64,000 nt of DNA, taken from positions 29,665,001 through 29,729,000 of the forward strand of contig NC_068564.1 of the NCBI RefSeq assembly GCF_022201045.2, written 5' to 3'. Below are positions 1 to 10,668 of this stretch, one piece after another. The position numbers and the translations under genes are program-made. The stretch's first letter is position 1. Each line of letters starts with the position of its first letter. The stretch is from Citrus sinensis. Taxonomy: Eukaryota; Streptophyta; Magnoliopsida; Sapindales; Rutaceae. The notes under the pieces were generated by a model. It made no database searches, had not been told where the DNA came from, and saw only the letters and a list, made by a program, of their open reading frames with translations.

Positions 1-850
1 CCACCAAAGTATACTGGAATCTCAGAGCCATTAAAGAAACTGCCACAGTAATCAACTTTAATAATGCCTCACTTTCTGTAAAGTGTTTTCTCTTTTATAA
101 AACCATACCCAAGACCGGGAGGGGGGGTTAGCCAGAGAGAACTCATGATAAGAGCATTAACATGAAACATATACTGTCAATCATAGCAAAATCATTTGAT
201 TGAAATCTAGAGGTAACTGGTTTAAATAGTTCAATCATTAACTAGAAGAAACCAATAAATGCATGGGCAAGGCAATTTTAATTAATGGGTGCAACAAGGG
301 TGGAGAACCGGCAGAATAACAATAATCATGGCAGCCGAAATTTGGGATATCATATAACAGAGAAGACAACCCTTTTTTCTTCGACAGAAGAGGTGGAGGT
401 CTAGTTGAGCTTGACATAATCAAGATGATGGCGTATTCACTCAGGTTGCAGACGAGAGATGGCCCAAAGGCAGAATTGAGAATAAAAGCCTACAGCTAAA
501 ACACATGAGAAACACATGGCCAGTCCACGTTGTTTATGGCTTCATAAGGCTAGCTGGACACCCAACTTGATACAAACTGTTCTGGACAAACCATCGACAA
601 AAATAGGTCAAAACCAATGATACTTTATTTGGTTCCCATGGCCACACTATTTAATAAATGAGGCATTACAACTCATTCACTATTAAATAATATCACTGGT
701 TGATGGCTAAACTATATGGAAAAGAATCCTAAAATTCATAGGATGGCTCAACCATCCTAGCAATGGTGGAAAACCCATCAAACAACTATCTTGAGAATCC
801 CAATGAATGCACACTACTATCAATCAGAGTTGAGCAAGGATCACTCATAC
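1..850 (-). other. intron sequence of the cupin gene
   Basis: No further cupin exon could be recognised here. A short open frame at 423-238 on the minus strand resembles no family and has no splice support, so it is not called. The interval 973-2020 is the first intron and also holds nothing recognisable. Confidence 0.5.
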
Positions 851-2144
851 CGTAATAGGTTCTCCTGTGTAAAAATGCCAGGTTTCTGCACATGGTAATC
901 GATGGAGGCGTGACACACTACCCGATGGTAGCAAGAAGTATATAGCTGTGCTGACAGCACGATCAACTTTGTCTGCAAAGAAAAGCAATCATATTATTGA
1001 GATGATCAGCAATGAAAAGACTTTTGCTCTATTTGCTAAAAAGGTGATACGAAATGGAAGCTGTAGCTGTGTAGTAAAGGAAAAAAAACTTGATCATGAA
1101 TTTAGATAAATTATTTATGATCATAAATCCCAAAATCTATCACCTCAATCCCAAACACACCTAAATTGCTTTAGGAAGAAAATGGTAGTCAGGCAATAAT
1201 CTGGAAGAAAAATAACTTAAGTTTCAAAACTTGGAAGTCACAGACATTACAAGGTCCTACATAAAGAGATGGCTGTCAACAATTTCTAGGTTAAATTGGA
1301 TTTATTTAGCGGAATATGTTCAATCTACATAATTGTCCCTACACTCAGTAGAGACCTCAGAATCAAAATGAAATTATTTTATCTGAAATTTATGAACTGC
1401 ATCACACAAATTTATTCAACTATGAGATCACTGTTCACTGAACTACAAATAAAGGTTCATTCAGATCAGATGCTACACCATTCCATGTTTGCAAACATAT
1501 CTGTCAACTTGAAGATAGAGAACTAGATAATTAACTTTTAATACCTCTTAATTTCAACCTAAAGGATTGGATAGGATAATCGGCTTTCTATTCAGCTTTT
1601 AATATGAAAGGTCTGTGAAATTCAGAAGGCAATAGCATAATAGTACGGATATGAATTCACTGAATCTTAAAAATCATTTGGGATTTCAAATTCGTGCAGC
1701 CAAAAAACAGCTTTGACACTTTAAATAAGGCAATCTCTAAAAGCAGTCCACAAAGTGGTCCCCTCAGAAAAGTAGTATAGTACCGACTTCAAAGTACAAA
1801 GACCGCAGACACAAAGTATATGCATATACAGTCTTAGAATCTAACCATAAGATGCAATCTAAAAAAAAGAATTATGCATACCCAGATTAGCAAACAAGAT
1901 CCTTTAGCTGGATTTACAGCATAATAAATCCAAAAACAATGCAATCATTATCAAGTATCAACTAAACCAAAAAAGGAAACAACAGTGGAAAGATAGAGGA
2001 AAGGCAAGTGAAGACTTTACATTCAGAGGGAAGTTGAGACTTGGAGAGAAAAACAGAAGCGTCTCTGAAAGTTTCTGTGTAAAAGCCACCCTCTACGTGT
2101 GGCTTTAGATTCAATTTAGCTGATATCTCCGATGCAGTAACCAT
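851..2144 (-). CDS. DUF985 cupin-fold protein, 5' part (partial)
   Basis: Exon 1 is 2144-2021 and exon 2 is 972-851, joined through a GTAAAG donor and a TTTGCAG acceptor. The joined reading continues from SECK-type N-terminal sequence into YKVDRAVSTAIYFLLPSGS, then LHRLPCAETWHFYTGEPIT, which is the hallmark of the plant DUF985 / RmlC-like cupin family. The ATG at 2144 (MVTASEISAKLNLKPHVEGG) is the start; the codon at 2162 in the same frame is TTG, not ATG. Exon 2 ends in phase 0 at a GTATGA donor. I could not find the next exon (expected to encode ELN..CLGPDL and VPPNVWFG) in 1-840, so the gene probably runs off the left edge with a long intron. The cupin residues HR and H in ETWHFY fit a metal or sugar-nucleotide binding barrel, but no plant substrate is known to me. 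Confidence 0.8.
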
Positions 2145-2830
2145 CTTGATGTTTCGTTTCAACTTCTGCCGCAGGACTCATCAACAACTTCTGCAGCACT
2201 TAAATTGTCGTGCATAAATTTTATTTTAATATAACCCCAACAGTAGATTCAAATCCTCCGGCCATGTGTTTGACTTTGGATTGGATTATTGTAAACTTTT
2301 TGTTATTTAGTTTTAATAATTTCCCCACTTTATTGTTTAACAATAATAAATACAGCCGTACAGGGTAAATTACCTCTAAGGATGTCATTTACTACCAATA
2401 ATTCACATTTACATGGGATAGTTTGGCATAAGTTTTTTTAGTATTGAATTAATGTTTGTTCGTAAAAAAATAAATTCTATTAATTAATTCATTATCCCAT
2501 AAAAACTCAACAATGAATTCTAATTTGTAAATTAATCTGTAAATAATGTATTATAATTTATTTTGTAAAGGGATTTCTCGCTTTTCCTTTTAAAGAAAAA
2601 AAAGAAAAGAAAATTGCTTGCATGCCTGTTCAAATTTCCGTTTGTAACAGAGTTTGGCTTTTACTTTTGTGGAAGATTGGAAAATCTACATCTTAGATTT
2701 TCCTGTTACAAGAAGAAAACACTCCCTGAATGTGTAGGTATTTTGAATGACACACTTGTCTTTGTCATTGAATTTATTTATTTCATTTCGTAAAAATGAA
2801 CAATTAACATAGTGGTGAAGAAGAGAGTAA
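2145..2830. other. spacer between actin 3' end and cupin 5' end
   Basis: AT-rich DNA of about 0.7 kb. It should contain the cupin promoter (reading leftward) and the actin-like 3' UTR. I see no open frame, repeat or clear TATA element that I could assign. Confidence 0.5.
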
Positions 2831-4276
2831 TTAGAAGCATTTCATATGCACTACAGAAGGACCAGATTCCATGTAATCTTCCTTTGTAATCCACATCTGC
2901 AGAACAGAAGAAAAAAAAAACAGTTAATTTCACCCACAACTGCATGAGTAATCAGATTAATTATCAAGTTATGTTAAACACTAAATAATATAAAAAGATG
3001 CCCTCTAATTGAGTTAATTAACCTGTTGAAAAGTGCTTAAGGAGGCCAAAATGGAGCCACCAATCCACACACTGTGCAGCCTCTGTGGTGGTGCAACAAC
3101 TCTCACTCCCACACCAGGAGATGCAAGATTGCAGAGTTCTTTGGCCAATCTATCAGGCAAGCCTGGTATCAAACTGGTGCCACCGCTGAGCACCACATTC
3201 CCATACATTTCCCTTCTAACATCCATATCACTCCTCATGATTGCCCTCACCAAAATCTCATGCGCACCTTCCGTCTCTAATCCCATTCTGCTTGGATCAA
3301 ACAGAACTTCCGGGGCTTTGAACTGTGCGGCTCCAATAGTTATGACTTGCCCATCTGGCAATTCGTATTGCTTGTCCAGCTGTGAGCTCTCCTTTGACAT
3401 CGCAAGTTCCTTCTCGAAATCCATTGCTACGTATGACAGTCGCTCTTTTATGTCCCTCACAATTTCTCTTTCGGCTGATGTGGTGAAGATGTAGCCGTCT
3501 TTTGTTAAGTTCATGGTGAGGTAATCTGTGAGGTCCTTGCCAGCTAGTTCAAGCCGTTGGATTGCGTGCGGTAATGCATAGCCCTCGTAGATTGGAACTA
3601 CGTGTGTGACACCTTCCCCAGAATCCATCACAATTCCTGCGTACGATGCATTTTTTTTTTTTGGGGTCAAGTCACTGCTTCTTGATATCGTTGGAGTTTC
3701 ATTCATGAAAGAATCATTAGTAACAAAATTTTTTACCTGTTGTTCGACCACTAGCATAGAGGGAAAGCACGGCTTGAATAGCTACATAGGTGGCAGGAAT
3801 TTCAAAACCTTCAAACATGATTTCAACCATCTTCTCTCTGTTAATTTTTGGATTCAGCGGCGGCTCTGTTAATAGAACAGGGTGTTCTTCTATGGTGACT
3901 CTGAGCTCCTTATCAAATATATGTTCCCAGAGTCTCTCCATTGCATCCCAATCTCGAACCATTCCACGATTAACAGGATGACTTAATCTGAGGACTCCGC
4001 GCTTGGCTTGTGCTTCATCTCCAAAATACATATCCTTTTGTCCAATGCCAATCATGGAATTCTTGTTTCTTGGTTGGCCTATAAGGCTAGGAAATACAAC
4101 GCATGGAGCATCGTCACCAGCAAACCCAGTCTGCATTAAGGATTTTTTTTTTCAGCAAATGTCTGTAAAGTTCAAACAAGAAGTATTTAGAAGATAATGA
4201 ATTCATTTACCTTCACCGACCCTGAGCCACTATCACAAACAATTGACCGGAATTCATAAAGGTCCTCCACGCCCAT
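2831..4276 (-). CDS. divergent actin paralogue, 379 aa
   Basis: Coding exons 4276-4211, 4130-3737, 3636-3023 and 2896-2831 give 379 residues, against 377 for usual plant actins. Intron positions are the standard plant actin ones: after GSGSVK, inside the Gly codon of SGRTTG, and after STFQQ. ATP-site loops DSGSG (about residue 15) and DSGEG are present, as are [30 protein letters not shown] and the C-terminal KCF. The protein departs from the normally near-invariant family: the D-loop reads [11 protein letters not shown] instead of PRH(T/Q)GVMVGMG, the segment around the methylated His is PVNRG instead of PIEHG, and the start is [10 protein letters not shown]. The frame is intact and intron-bearing, so this is a genomic duplicate, not a processed copy. 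It may be a specialised (for example reproductive) actin or a gene on the way to decay. Filament formation is inferred only. Confidence 0.85.
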
Positions 4277-5315
4277 GTCCTGAAAGCTTATCAAGTTGAT
4301 GTTGAGAGGGAAGAGCAGTCGGAGGGTAGAAGATTAGAAGATATTTAATAGAAAGAAGAAAGACTGAGGGGAATAATCGCGCACGTTTCACTTTGAGATG
4401 AATCTTAGAATTACTTTTCGTTTGCTTTGGGAGGATGTCAGAGCATATTTAAAAGGCCAAGGGAAAAGAGTCTTTTCTACTCTGACTTTGCCCATCCCAA
4501 AGAATCATTTTTGCCTATATCAATGTATCATTTATCCATCTATTTCTTATCATCTAGGTTATGGATTTATTATGCCTCCAATATCGGTAACAGGAAAAGT
4601 TGATACTTGTACCAACATTTTGAACATCTTCCCGCTCCCGCTGCCTGTCAGAAGATGCATTATTGGCCCAAACTTCCTGTGACTTCCAAAGAACCACATG
4701 TAATTTATACTTTTTTATGGAGTCGATCCAACCAAATACAGAAACCAAACTGAATGTTGAAAACGTCGACAGTAATGTCATAAACCCAAAAAATGGGGGA
4801 GGTCAATAAGTAACCACAACCCCTTGGTTAAATCAGAGGCAAATGGTAGAAATTTTTTTACATCACAGCAGATATATGTTCTCTTGTGCAGTGCATATGA
4901 TTTTAGGTTCCATGCTACCATTATTCATATAATGAAAATGATGTAAACATAATCTACATTCAACATTATCTTTAAGCTCAATCATTATCACATATTCCAT
5001 TTAATGCTGAAAATGAATGCAAACATTATTATGAGTGACTGACAAGAAAAAAGTAGGTTCAACAATCAACAACGATACAACAAGATAACGAGACCTTCAA
5101 ATTGCACTCTCAACTTTCATTGCCAAATGGCAGAATATGGACAGAAGAAACAGATAAGGTCATTCAATACAACCAACATAAACATAAGAACTCCCAGTTT
5201 GAACCCCCATAGAAGCAATCCCATTGAGAAGGCACAATAGTCACCAAGTCCTAACCAAGTTGAGCTGCAAATTGATGTTTGACAGATATCTCATGAAACA
5301 TCCAATCATGACCGG
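4277..5315. other. spacer between COQ9 3' end and actin 5' end
   Basis: About 1 kb. It should hold the actin 5' leader and promoter and the COQ9 3' UTR. Plant actin genes usually carry a leader intron, but none can be fixed from sequence alone. Nothing else recognised. Confidence 0.5.
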
Positions 5316-6828
5316 TCATCTTTTAAATACTTTACTAACAAACCCCTGCAGAGAACTCCCCATTCCAGCACCAACAGCTTCAGCCAAATACGTTGCCTGC
5401 ATAAACATCACTCCATTAGGTTTTGACTCTTACAGAACCATCAAAGGAAGAAAAAAAGATAACTCAAAATGCAAACAGCCTACCTCTTGAAAGGTTTTCT
5501 TCAAATCAAAAGCATCTCTTACTCGATCATCCAAGAACCTCGATGTGTCACAAAAATCTGCCAGAGAATGACACAGATTATCAGATGAGAAATTATCCAC
5601 AAGATTTCATCTCCACGTGAATGGCAGCACCATATATTTGTAATTCCATGATGACAAATATAGGCTGATCCTTCCCTTTTGGCAGCATTCTATCCGATAA
5701 TGATTTTATAAGGAAACTTAAATTATGCTATACTAGCTAGAAATCCAAATATGCTGTATCTAACCACATTACATCAAAATCATCCTCTGGATTTTCATTG
5801 GCCGAGAATAACGTTAAGGGGAAGAAATAAAAAAGCGGGCAAAGGTAAATGTATGTCAAAATCTAGGAATGCCATGCCCCACATATAATAAAGAAAAACA
5901 AACCTGGGGAACTATCAGTCAGCATGTAAATCTCAGTTGTGGAATAAATTCCTCCAAGGACGGTGCGCTTCACATACCAATCTATATCTGAAGCCTCATC
6001 CCCAACAGCATGCCAAATCTCATCAACCAGCATTGCCCTCTGTTTAAAACTAGTGGGTACATTCAATGGCTGAGCCTACCAAAAGAAGTTACATAAACAG
6101 TTTAAATTCCAATCAGAACTTAGCAGTCCAACAAAAAGAAAAGGAAAAAAGATTGGTACTTGGATGCTAAGAGCCTGAGGCCACTTAGAAATGTAAGGCG
6201 CTTGCATTTCCAGACGAATTCGAACCAGCTTCGAGATGCGCTGACTCGGAATCAAGTCCTTTAAATCCTCCCCCGAGTCAATTCTATCAATTAGCCTTTG
6301 TAAGCAATCATCCATAAAAAACTGAACAAAATGATTAAAAAGAATCAATCAGCAATTAGATCAAATTAATAAGAATCGAAGGAGTGAGTAATTACTTACC
6401 TCAACGAGAGCGGCGTCCTTTCTGGGGAAAGATCCAATGATGGAAGGAGACAAGCCAACGTCCCTTGCGCCTGCAATCATAGCCGCCTCGCCCCATCCGT
6501 GCTTCGCCACGTGGCGCAGAGACGCCTCGAGCACTCGCGCCTGCTCGTCTCGGTACTCCACAACTCTCGGTCTCTCCCTCTTATGGCTGCGAGCATCACG
6601 AGCTTCCTCTGCAGCAGACGAAGACGACGTCGTCTTGGAATCCGTGAAATTAGGGGCTTCATTGTTGACTTGATGATTAGGGCCTGATTGGGGATTTACG
6701 GTGGAAGTGGAAAATCGAGAAGAGCAAGTGATTTGACGGAGATTAGGGAGTAATCGCGTACGGCCGCTGCTAACGTTAATCGACGGCACACGGTGCGAGA
6801 GTAGGCGTTTCGCTGCCGTTCTGTACAT
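5316..6828 (-). CDS. COQ9: ubiquinone biosynthesis protein COQ9, mitochondrial
   Basis: Five exons: 6828-6400, 6321-6160, 6075-5904, 5557-5484 and 5396-5316, giving 305 residues. The N-terminus (MYRTAAKRLLSHRVPS) is Arg/Ser-rich and lacks acidic residues, fitting a mitochondrial presequence, followed by a Ser/Asn-rich linker. The conserved region has RVLEASLRHVAKHGWGEAA, GLSPSIIGSFPRKDAALVEF, MQAPYISKWPQALSIQ, DEASDIDWYVKRTVLGGIY, TEIYMLTD and the C-terminal DDRVRDAFDLKKTFQE. COQ9 is a lipid-binding TetR-like fold protein that presents the CoQ intermediate to COQ7 in the inner-membrane synthome. Start chosen at 6828 because it is the first ATG before the presequence; the codon opening the longer frame at 7050 is TTG. 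Confidence 0.93.
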
Positions 6829-7960
6829 CTTGTTCGTTTTGTGTTCGATAATTTGCTTCACTGAAGTGAAGTGACGCCACGGATAGTTCGGTATATTTTT
6901 CTTGTTGGGGAAATCCAAACAGGTTTCCGGGTTCCACGTAGCTGTTGTTATGTGCTTCCACGTGTCTTTGCGTCTGCCGCCCAGACTACTTTTAGTCTGT
7001 TGACCGAGTTTTAAAGCTAGTTCAATTAGATCTATAATTGACCATTTCAAACACTAGAACTGAATTAGTGTGTTACCTGATTTCGTTTAATTTTCTTTCA
7101 CCATCCGCTGATGCTTAATAATACTACCGAATAGTCTATTCATCACTTAATGAAAGGCAAATTGAGCATGCATAAGATGACGTAATAAATTCATTATTCT
7201 TTAGATTTAGGAGTATGATTCTCTTCTTATTTTAACTTTTTTTTCTTACATGTGGTATGCATTGGGTAGTGAGATAAAGAGGAGTAATAAAAGAATAAAT
7301 TTTAACCATGGATAATAGATATGTACATATAACAACGATTAAATCTTTAAAAGTTAAATTGCAACTAAAAAGAGAAGAGGGAGATCGATACATTCATTAA
7401 CGGCAGAAAAGCAATATTCAAGCCCTGCATGCAACCTGGAGAAAATAGTTTTGAAATAAATGTATACGTCATTCTTGTGGAGAAATTCTTTTGTGCCTCC
7501 ATTGAATCTTGGTACGTATGCGACGTAATTCCCCATATGTGTTTGAGATTTTCTCCACATTGATCAATTGGACTCATTCTATATCTAAAATTGAGATATA
7601 TAATCCAGTATTAAATTCTTTTTTTTTTTCTCGTCCTAATTTTAAGCAGTGAAGCTTTAAAATTCCTCTTGAATTCCATGTACAGGCGTTTCTCGTCTGG
7701 CAGTAATTTGAAGTGTCAAAAACAAAACTGTTTACCATTTCATGTTTCCATGTATAATTCCCTCGTTCCGAACGATTTACGCGCCGGCATCCCCATTGCA
7801 AAAGCATGCAATTACAATTTCCGATCTCTTACGAATTATTGAAAACGTGAGGGCACATGCTTGCACGCACATAAGGACGACCACCTCTCCTATGGTTTGT
7901 CTAATAGATAATCCACTAGCATTTGATCTACGGCTGATCGCTCTGAGATTGAAATTCCCT
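6829..7960. other. spacer between kinase 3' end and COQ9 5' end
   Basis: About 1.1 kb, AT-rich except near COQ9. It should hold the COQ9 promoter and the receptor kinase 3' UTR. No coding frame or transposon signature recognised. Confidence 0.5.
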
Positions 7961-10036
7961 TTAATCGTGTATTTCTTCTATCATCTTTAAGGCTTCCTCC
8001 AAGTCTAGCCGTTTCGCAGGTTCGCTCTCGGTACAAGCAAGCCCAATTTTCAGGAGTTGTACCATCATACCAATCGAATTTTCTGCATTGGCCGATATCT
8101 CGGGATCGATCAATTCTGCCACTCTATCCTGATCCCCTATCAGCGAACTCACCAATTCCACAACATCAATTCCCCCTTTGGCATTGCTCAGATACTGAGA
8201 CGGAAACTTTCCTGTGATGACTTCAAGTATGAGAATCCCGAGACAATAAACATCCGACTTTGGAGAAAGTTGCTGGTGTTGGATGTACTCCGGAGATATA
8301 TAAGCAAACATTGTTTGTGCTACGTGGTTTGGGTTTGTTAACGGATGAAAAGCAAAGTCACCGAGTAATGGCACGTAGTCTTGGCTCAGAAGAACGTTGC
8401 TAGACTTGAGATTCCCATGAGGCAGTTCATACGATGCGAATTCTGAATGAATGAAACTCAAACCATTCGCCACTCCCTTGATTATGTTTAATCGAGTAGG
8501 CCAATTCAGCTCAGCATGAGAAATCCCTTTTTCACCTGAAGAGTTAAGATTAATATTTAGATTAATAAATGCCAGCTACTATAAAAATAGATATATACGT
8601 ATCCAGTCTAATATATTATCAGACAATCACATACCATGAAGGAGGAATAAAAGGCTGCCTTTAGGCATGTATTCAGAAACCACGAGCTTCTCGTCCCTCC
8701 GAAAATGATAAGCCAAAGGTGCCAAAATATTTGGGTGCTTGATTCTTCCTAACCTTCTCATTTCAGCATCGAAAGTATCCCTTCCTAGTTGGTTCATCTC
8801 CCTAATCCTTTTCACTACCACGGTTAATCCATTGGCCATTGCAGCCTTATACGAGGAGCCCAAGCCGCCGTTTCCTAGAACCTCAGCCGCTGCCTTCATC
8901 AAATCCGCTAACCCGAACGGATCTTTGTCATCATTTATCATCGACAGGTCACCCATTCCACCGCCCCTTTTCGATGATTTCCGACTTAAATTGCTTTTTC
9001 GGCTCGATGTCTCCGTGTACTTCTGGCTGCTGCTGCTGGTGGATTCAGGTACGTGAACTTCCACTACTCGGTTATTACGATCATGGTCCTTTTCTAACAT
9101 GCTAAAATGAGCACGTTCCTTACGCCTTGCGAAAAAGACTGCTACCACTATGAAAATAATTAGGAAACCAATAATAACCCCAGCAATCACCAACTTGTAG
9201 TCTTGGCCGGCGCCACCGGGACTATATGGCATTGGTGGTTCATTGTATGGCGGTAAAGGTGGCTCTGTGGCTGGTGGCTCTGTGGCTGGTGGCTCTGAAG
9301 CTGGTGGCTCTGTAGGCGGCGGTGTAGGTTTGCTGCACTGTTTCCGAAGGGGCTTACCACAAAGTTTATCATTATCGGCAAATGGTTTGGGACCGAATTT
9401 GGATAAGCCCTTGGGGATTTCTCCTTCCAGGTTATTGTTTGAGAAGTCCAGGGAAACTATAGATGTGGGCTGTATTGGTTCTGGTATTAGCCCTGAGAAT
9501 CCATTGCCATGGAGATGTAATTCTGTGAGATTTTGCAGATTCATTAGAGAGTCAGGTATTTTCCCGGTGAATTTGTTGTTATCAAACCAAAGTTTCTGCA
9601 GAGGCGTCATGGGTGCAAAAAAATCATCCGGTATTTCCTCCGAGAAGTTGTTGCTAGACAAGTACAGAGCATTCAAAGCACCGAGTTTATTAAATTCTGG
9701 GATCGCACCTGTGAAAAAATTGTTCTGAAGAGCAATACTTGTAAGTCCGGCAATCTGACCTAATGCTTCGACATCGATGGTTCCAGAGAGAGACATGTTC
9801 TGTAAGAAGAGGCTTGAAACAACTCCATTGATGCACATGACGCCTTGCCACTTGTCAGTACAAGGATTGGAGATTGGTTTTGGATCCCAAGAATCCAAGA
9901 CTCCATTATGGACCAAAGATTTCTTGAATAGAATAAGAGCCTGGTTATCGGGTAAGGAGAAGGTGAGCTTGGATGGATACAGGATGAGGAGGAGGAGGAG
10001 GAGGAGAAGGAGTTGGTGGAGGCGAACAACGACCAT
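7961..10036 (-). CDS. pollen receptor-like kinase (PRK3 type), LRR pseudokinase
   Basis: Two exons, 10036-8635 and 8535-7961, give 658 residues. The signal peptide has a run of leucines (about 8-17). It is followed by an LRRNT domain (LPDNQALILFKKSL, with W/C residues), about five LRRs (roughly 72-210), a Pro-rich stretch (237-275), a TM helix (about 281-302), a basic stop-transfer segment and a kinase domain. The P-loop is GNGGLGSS and the ATP lysine is in VVVKRI. The catalytic HRD is replaced by HGN (LPHGNLKSSNVLL) and DFG by DFA, so phosphotransfer is unlikely. Sequence order and motifs such as FGLADLMKAAAEVLGNG, VVSEYMPKGSLL and SDVYCLGI match the Arabidopsis PRK family, closest in my memory to PRK3. 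Family members act at the pollen-tube plasma membrane with RopGEFs and LURE-type peptides. The ATG at 10036 is used because the upstream in-frame codon is TTG. Confidence 0.9.
9259..9317 (-). repeat. 15-bp coding minisatellite (EPPAT/EPPAS repeats)
   Basis: About four copies of a 15-bp unit (TGGCTCTGTGGCTGG-like on the plus strand) lie in the receptor kinase gene. They encode the extracellular juxtamembrane repeats TEPPAS, EPPAT, EPPAT, EPPL. Copies differ at single bases, so copy number could vary between alleles. Confidence 0.8.
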
Positions 10037-10668
10037 TGCCAAGGCTGAATTAGCCTGAGCCGGGAAGGGGACAGCTCCGGATAGAAATTACGAGCCGCGC
10101 TGTTCGGAGAGATTGTGTGGTTGTCTCTGGTAATTACTTGTTTGGGTTGCTGTTTTTCCTTGTGCATTGTGGGGCTTGGAAACGGAGCTGGCGTGTTACC
10201 AGAGATTCTAAGAATAGGACTGGAGTTGAGGATTGACAAGCAAATCATTGAGAGGCAGCGTAGCAACTTTGTTGACGTCGTCAGCCTAATTTAATAAAAC
10301 ATGTCACAATGCCCCCTTTTTCCGCAATGAAATTCCATGATGTAATTAATCTTTACCACAACACACGTCCCCATGTTCTTTTGTTACTTCATAAACAATC
10401 TTAAAATAGATAGGCCTTATTTTTCTATTAAAACAAAATTTTCAAAAATTTCATAACTACGCGTTATTTTGCTTTGGATCGCCTGAATATAGAAATTTGG
10501 TTGATTTATCTTAAGAATCAAGAATCAGATCAAATTCTAGAACTACTCTTTTTTGTACGTACAATTGTTCTGCCCATGACAAAAGACCATACACTGTAAA
10601 TGCATGTATCCCTCGTTGTTGATTCTACAGCTCAAATTTTGGGATTCTTCTCAGTACCAATCCAAGCA
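10037..10668. other. spacer between LHCA6 3' end and kinase 5' end
   Basis: About 0.6 kb holding the kinase promoter and leader and the LHCA6 3' UTR. The frame overlapping the kinase start on this strand is a shadow. Nothing else recognised. Confidence 0.45.

Noticed and set aside
238-423. 61-codon minus-strand frame (MIMSSSTRPPPLL...)
   Set aside because: No family resemblance, no splice partner; lies in cupin intron or 3' flank.
3033-3494. Long plus-strand frame opposite the actin exon
   Set aside because: Antisense shadow of a conserved coding exon.
9243-9728. 161-codon plus-strand frame, Gly-rich
   Set aside because: Antisense shadow of the LRR/Pro-rich part of the receptor kinase.
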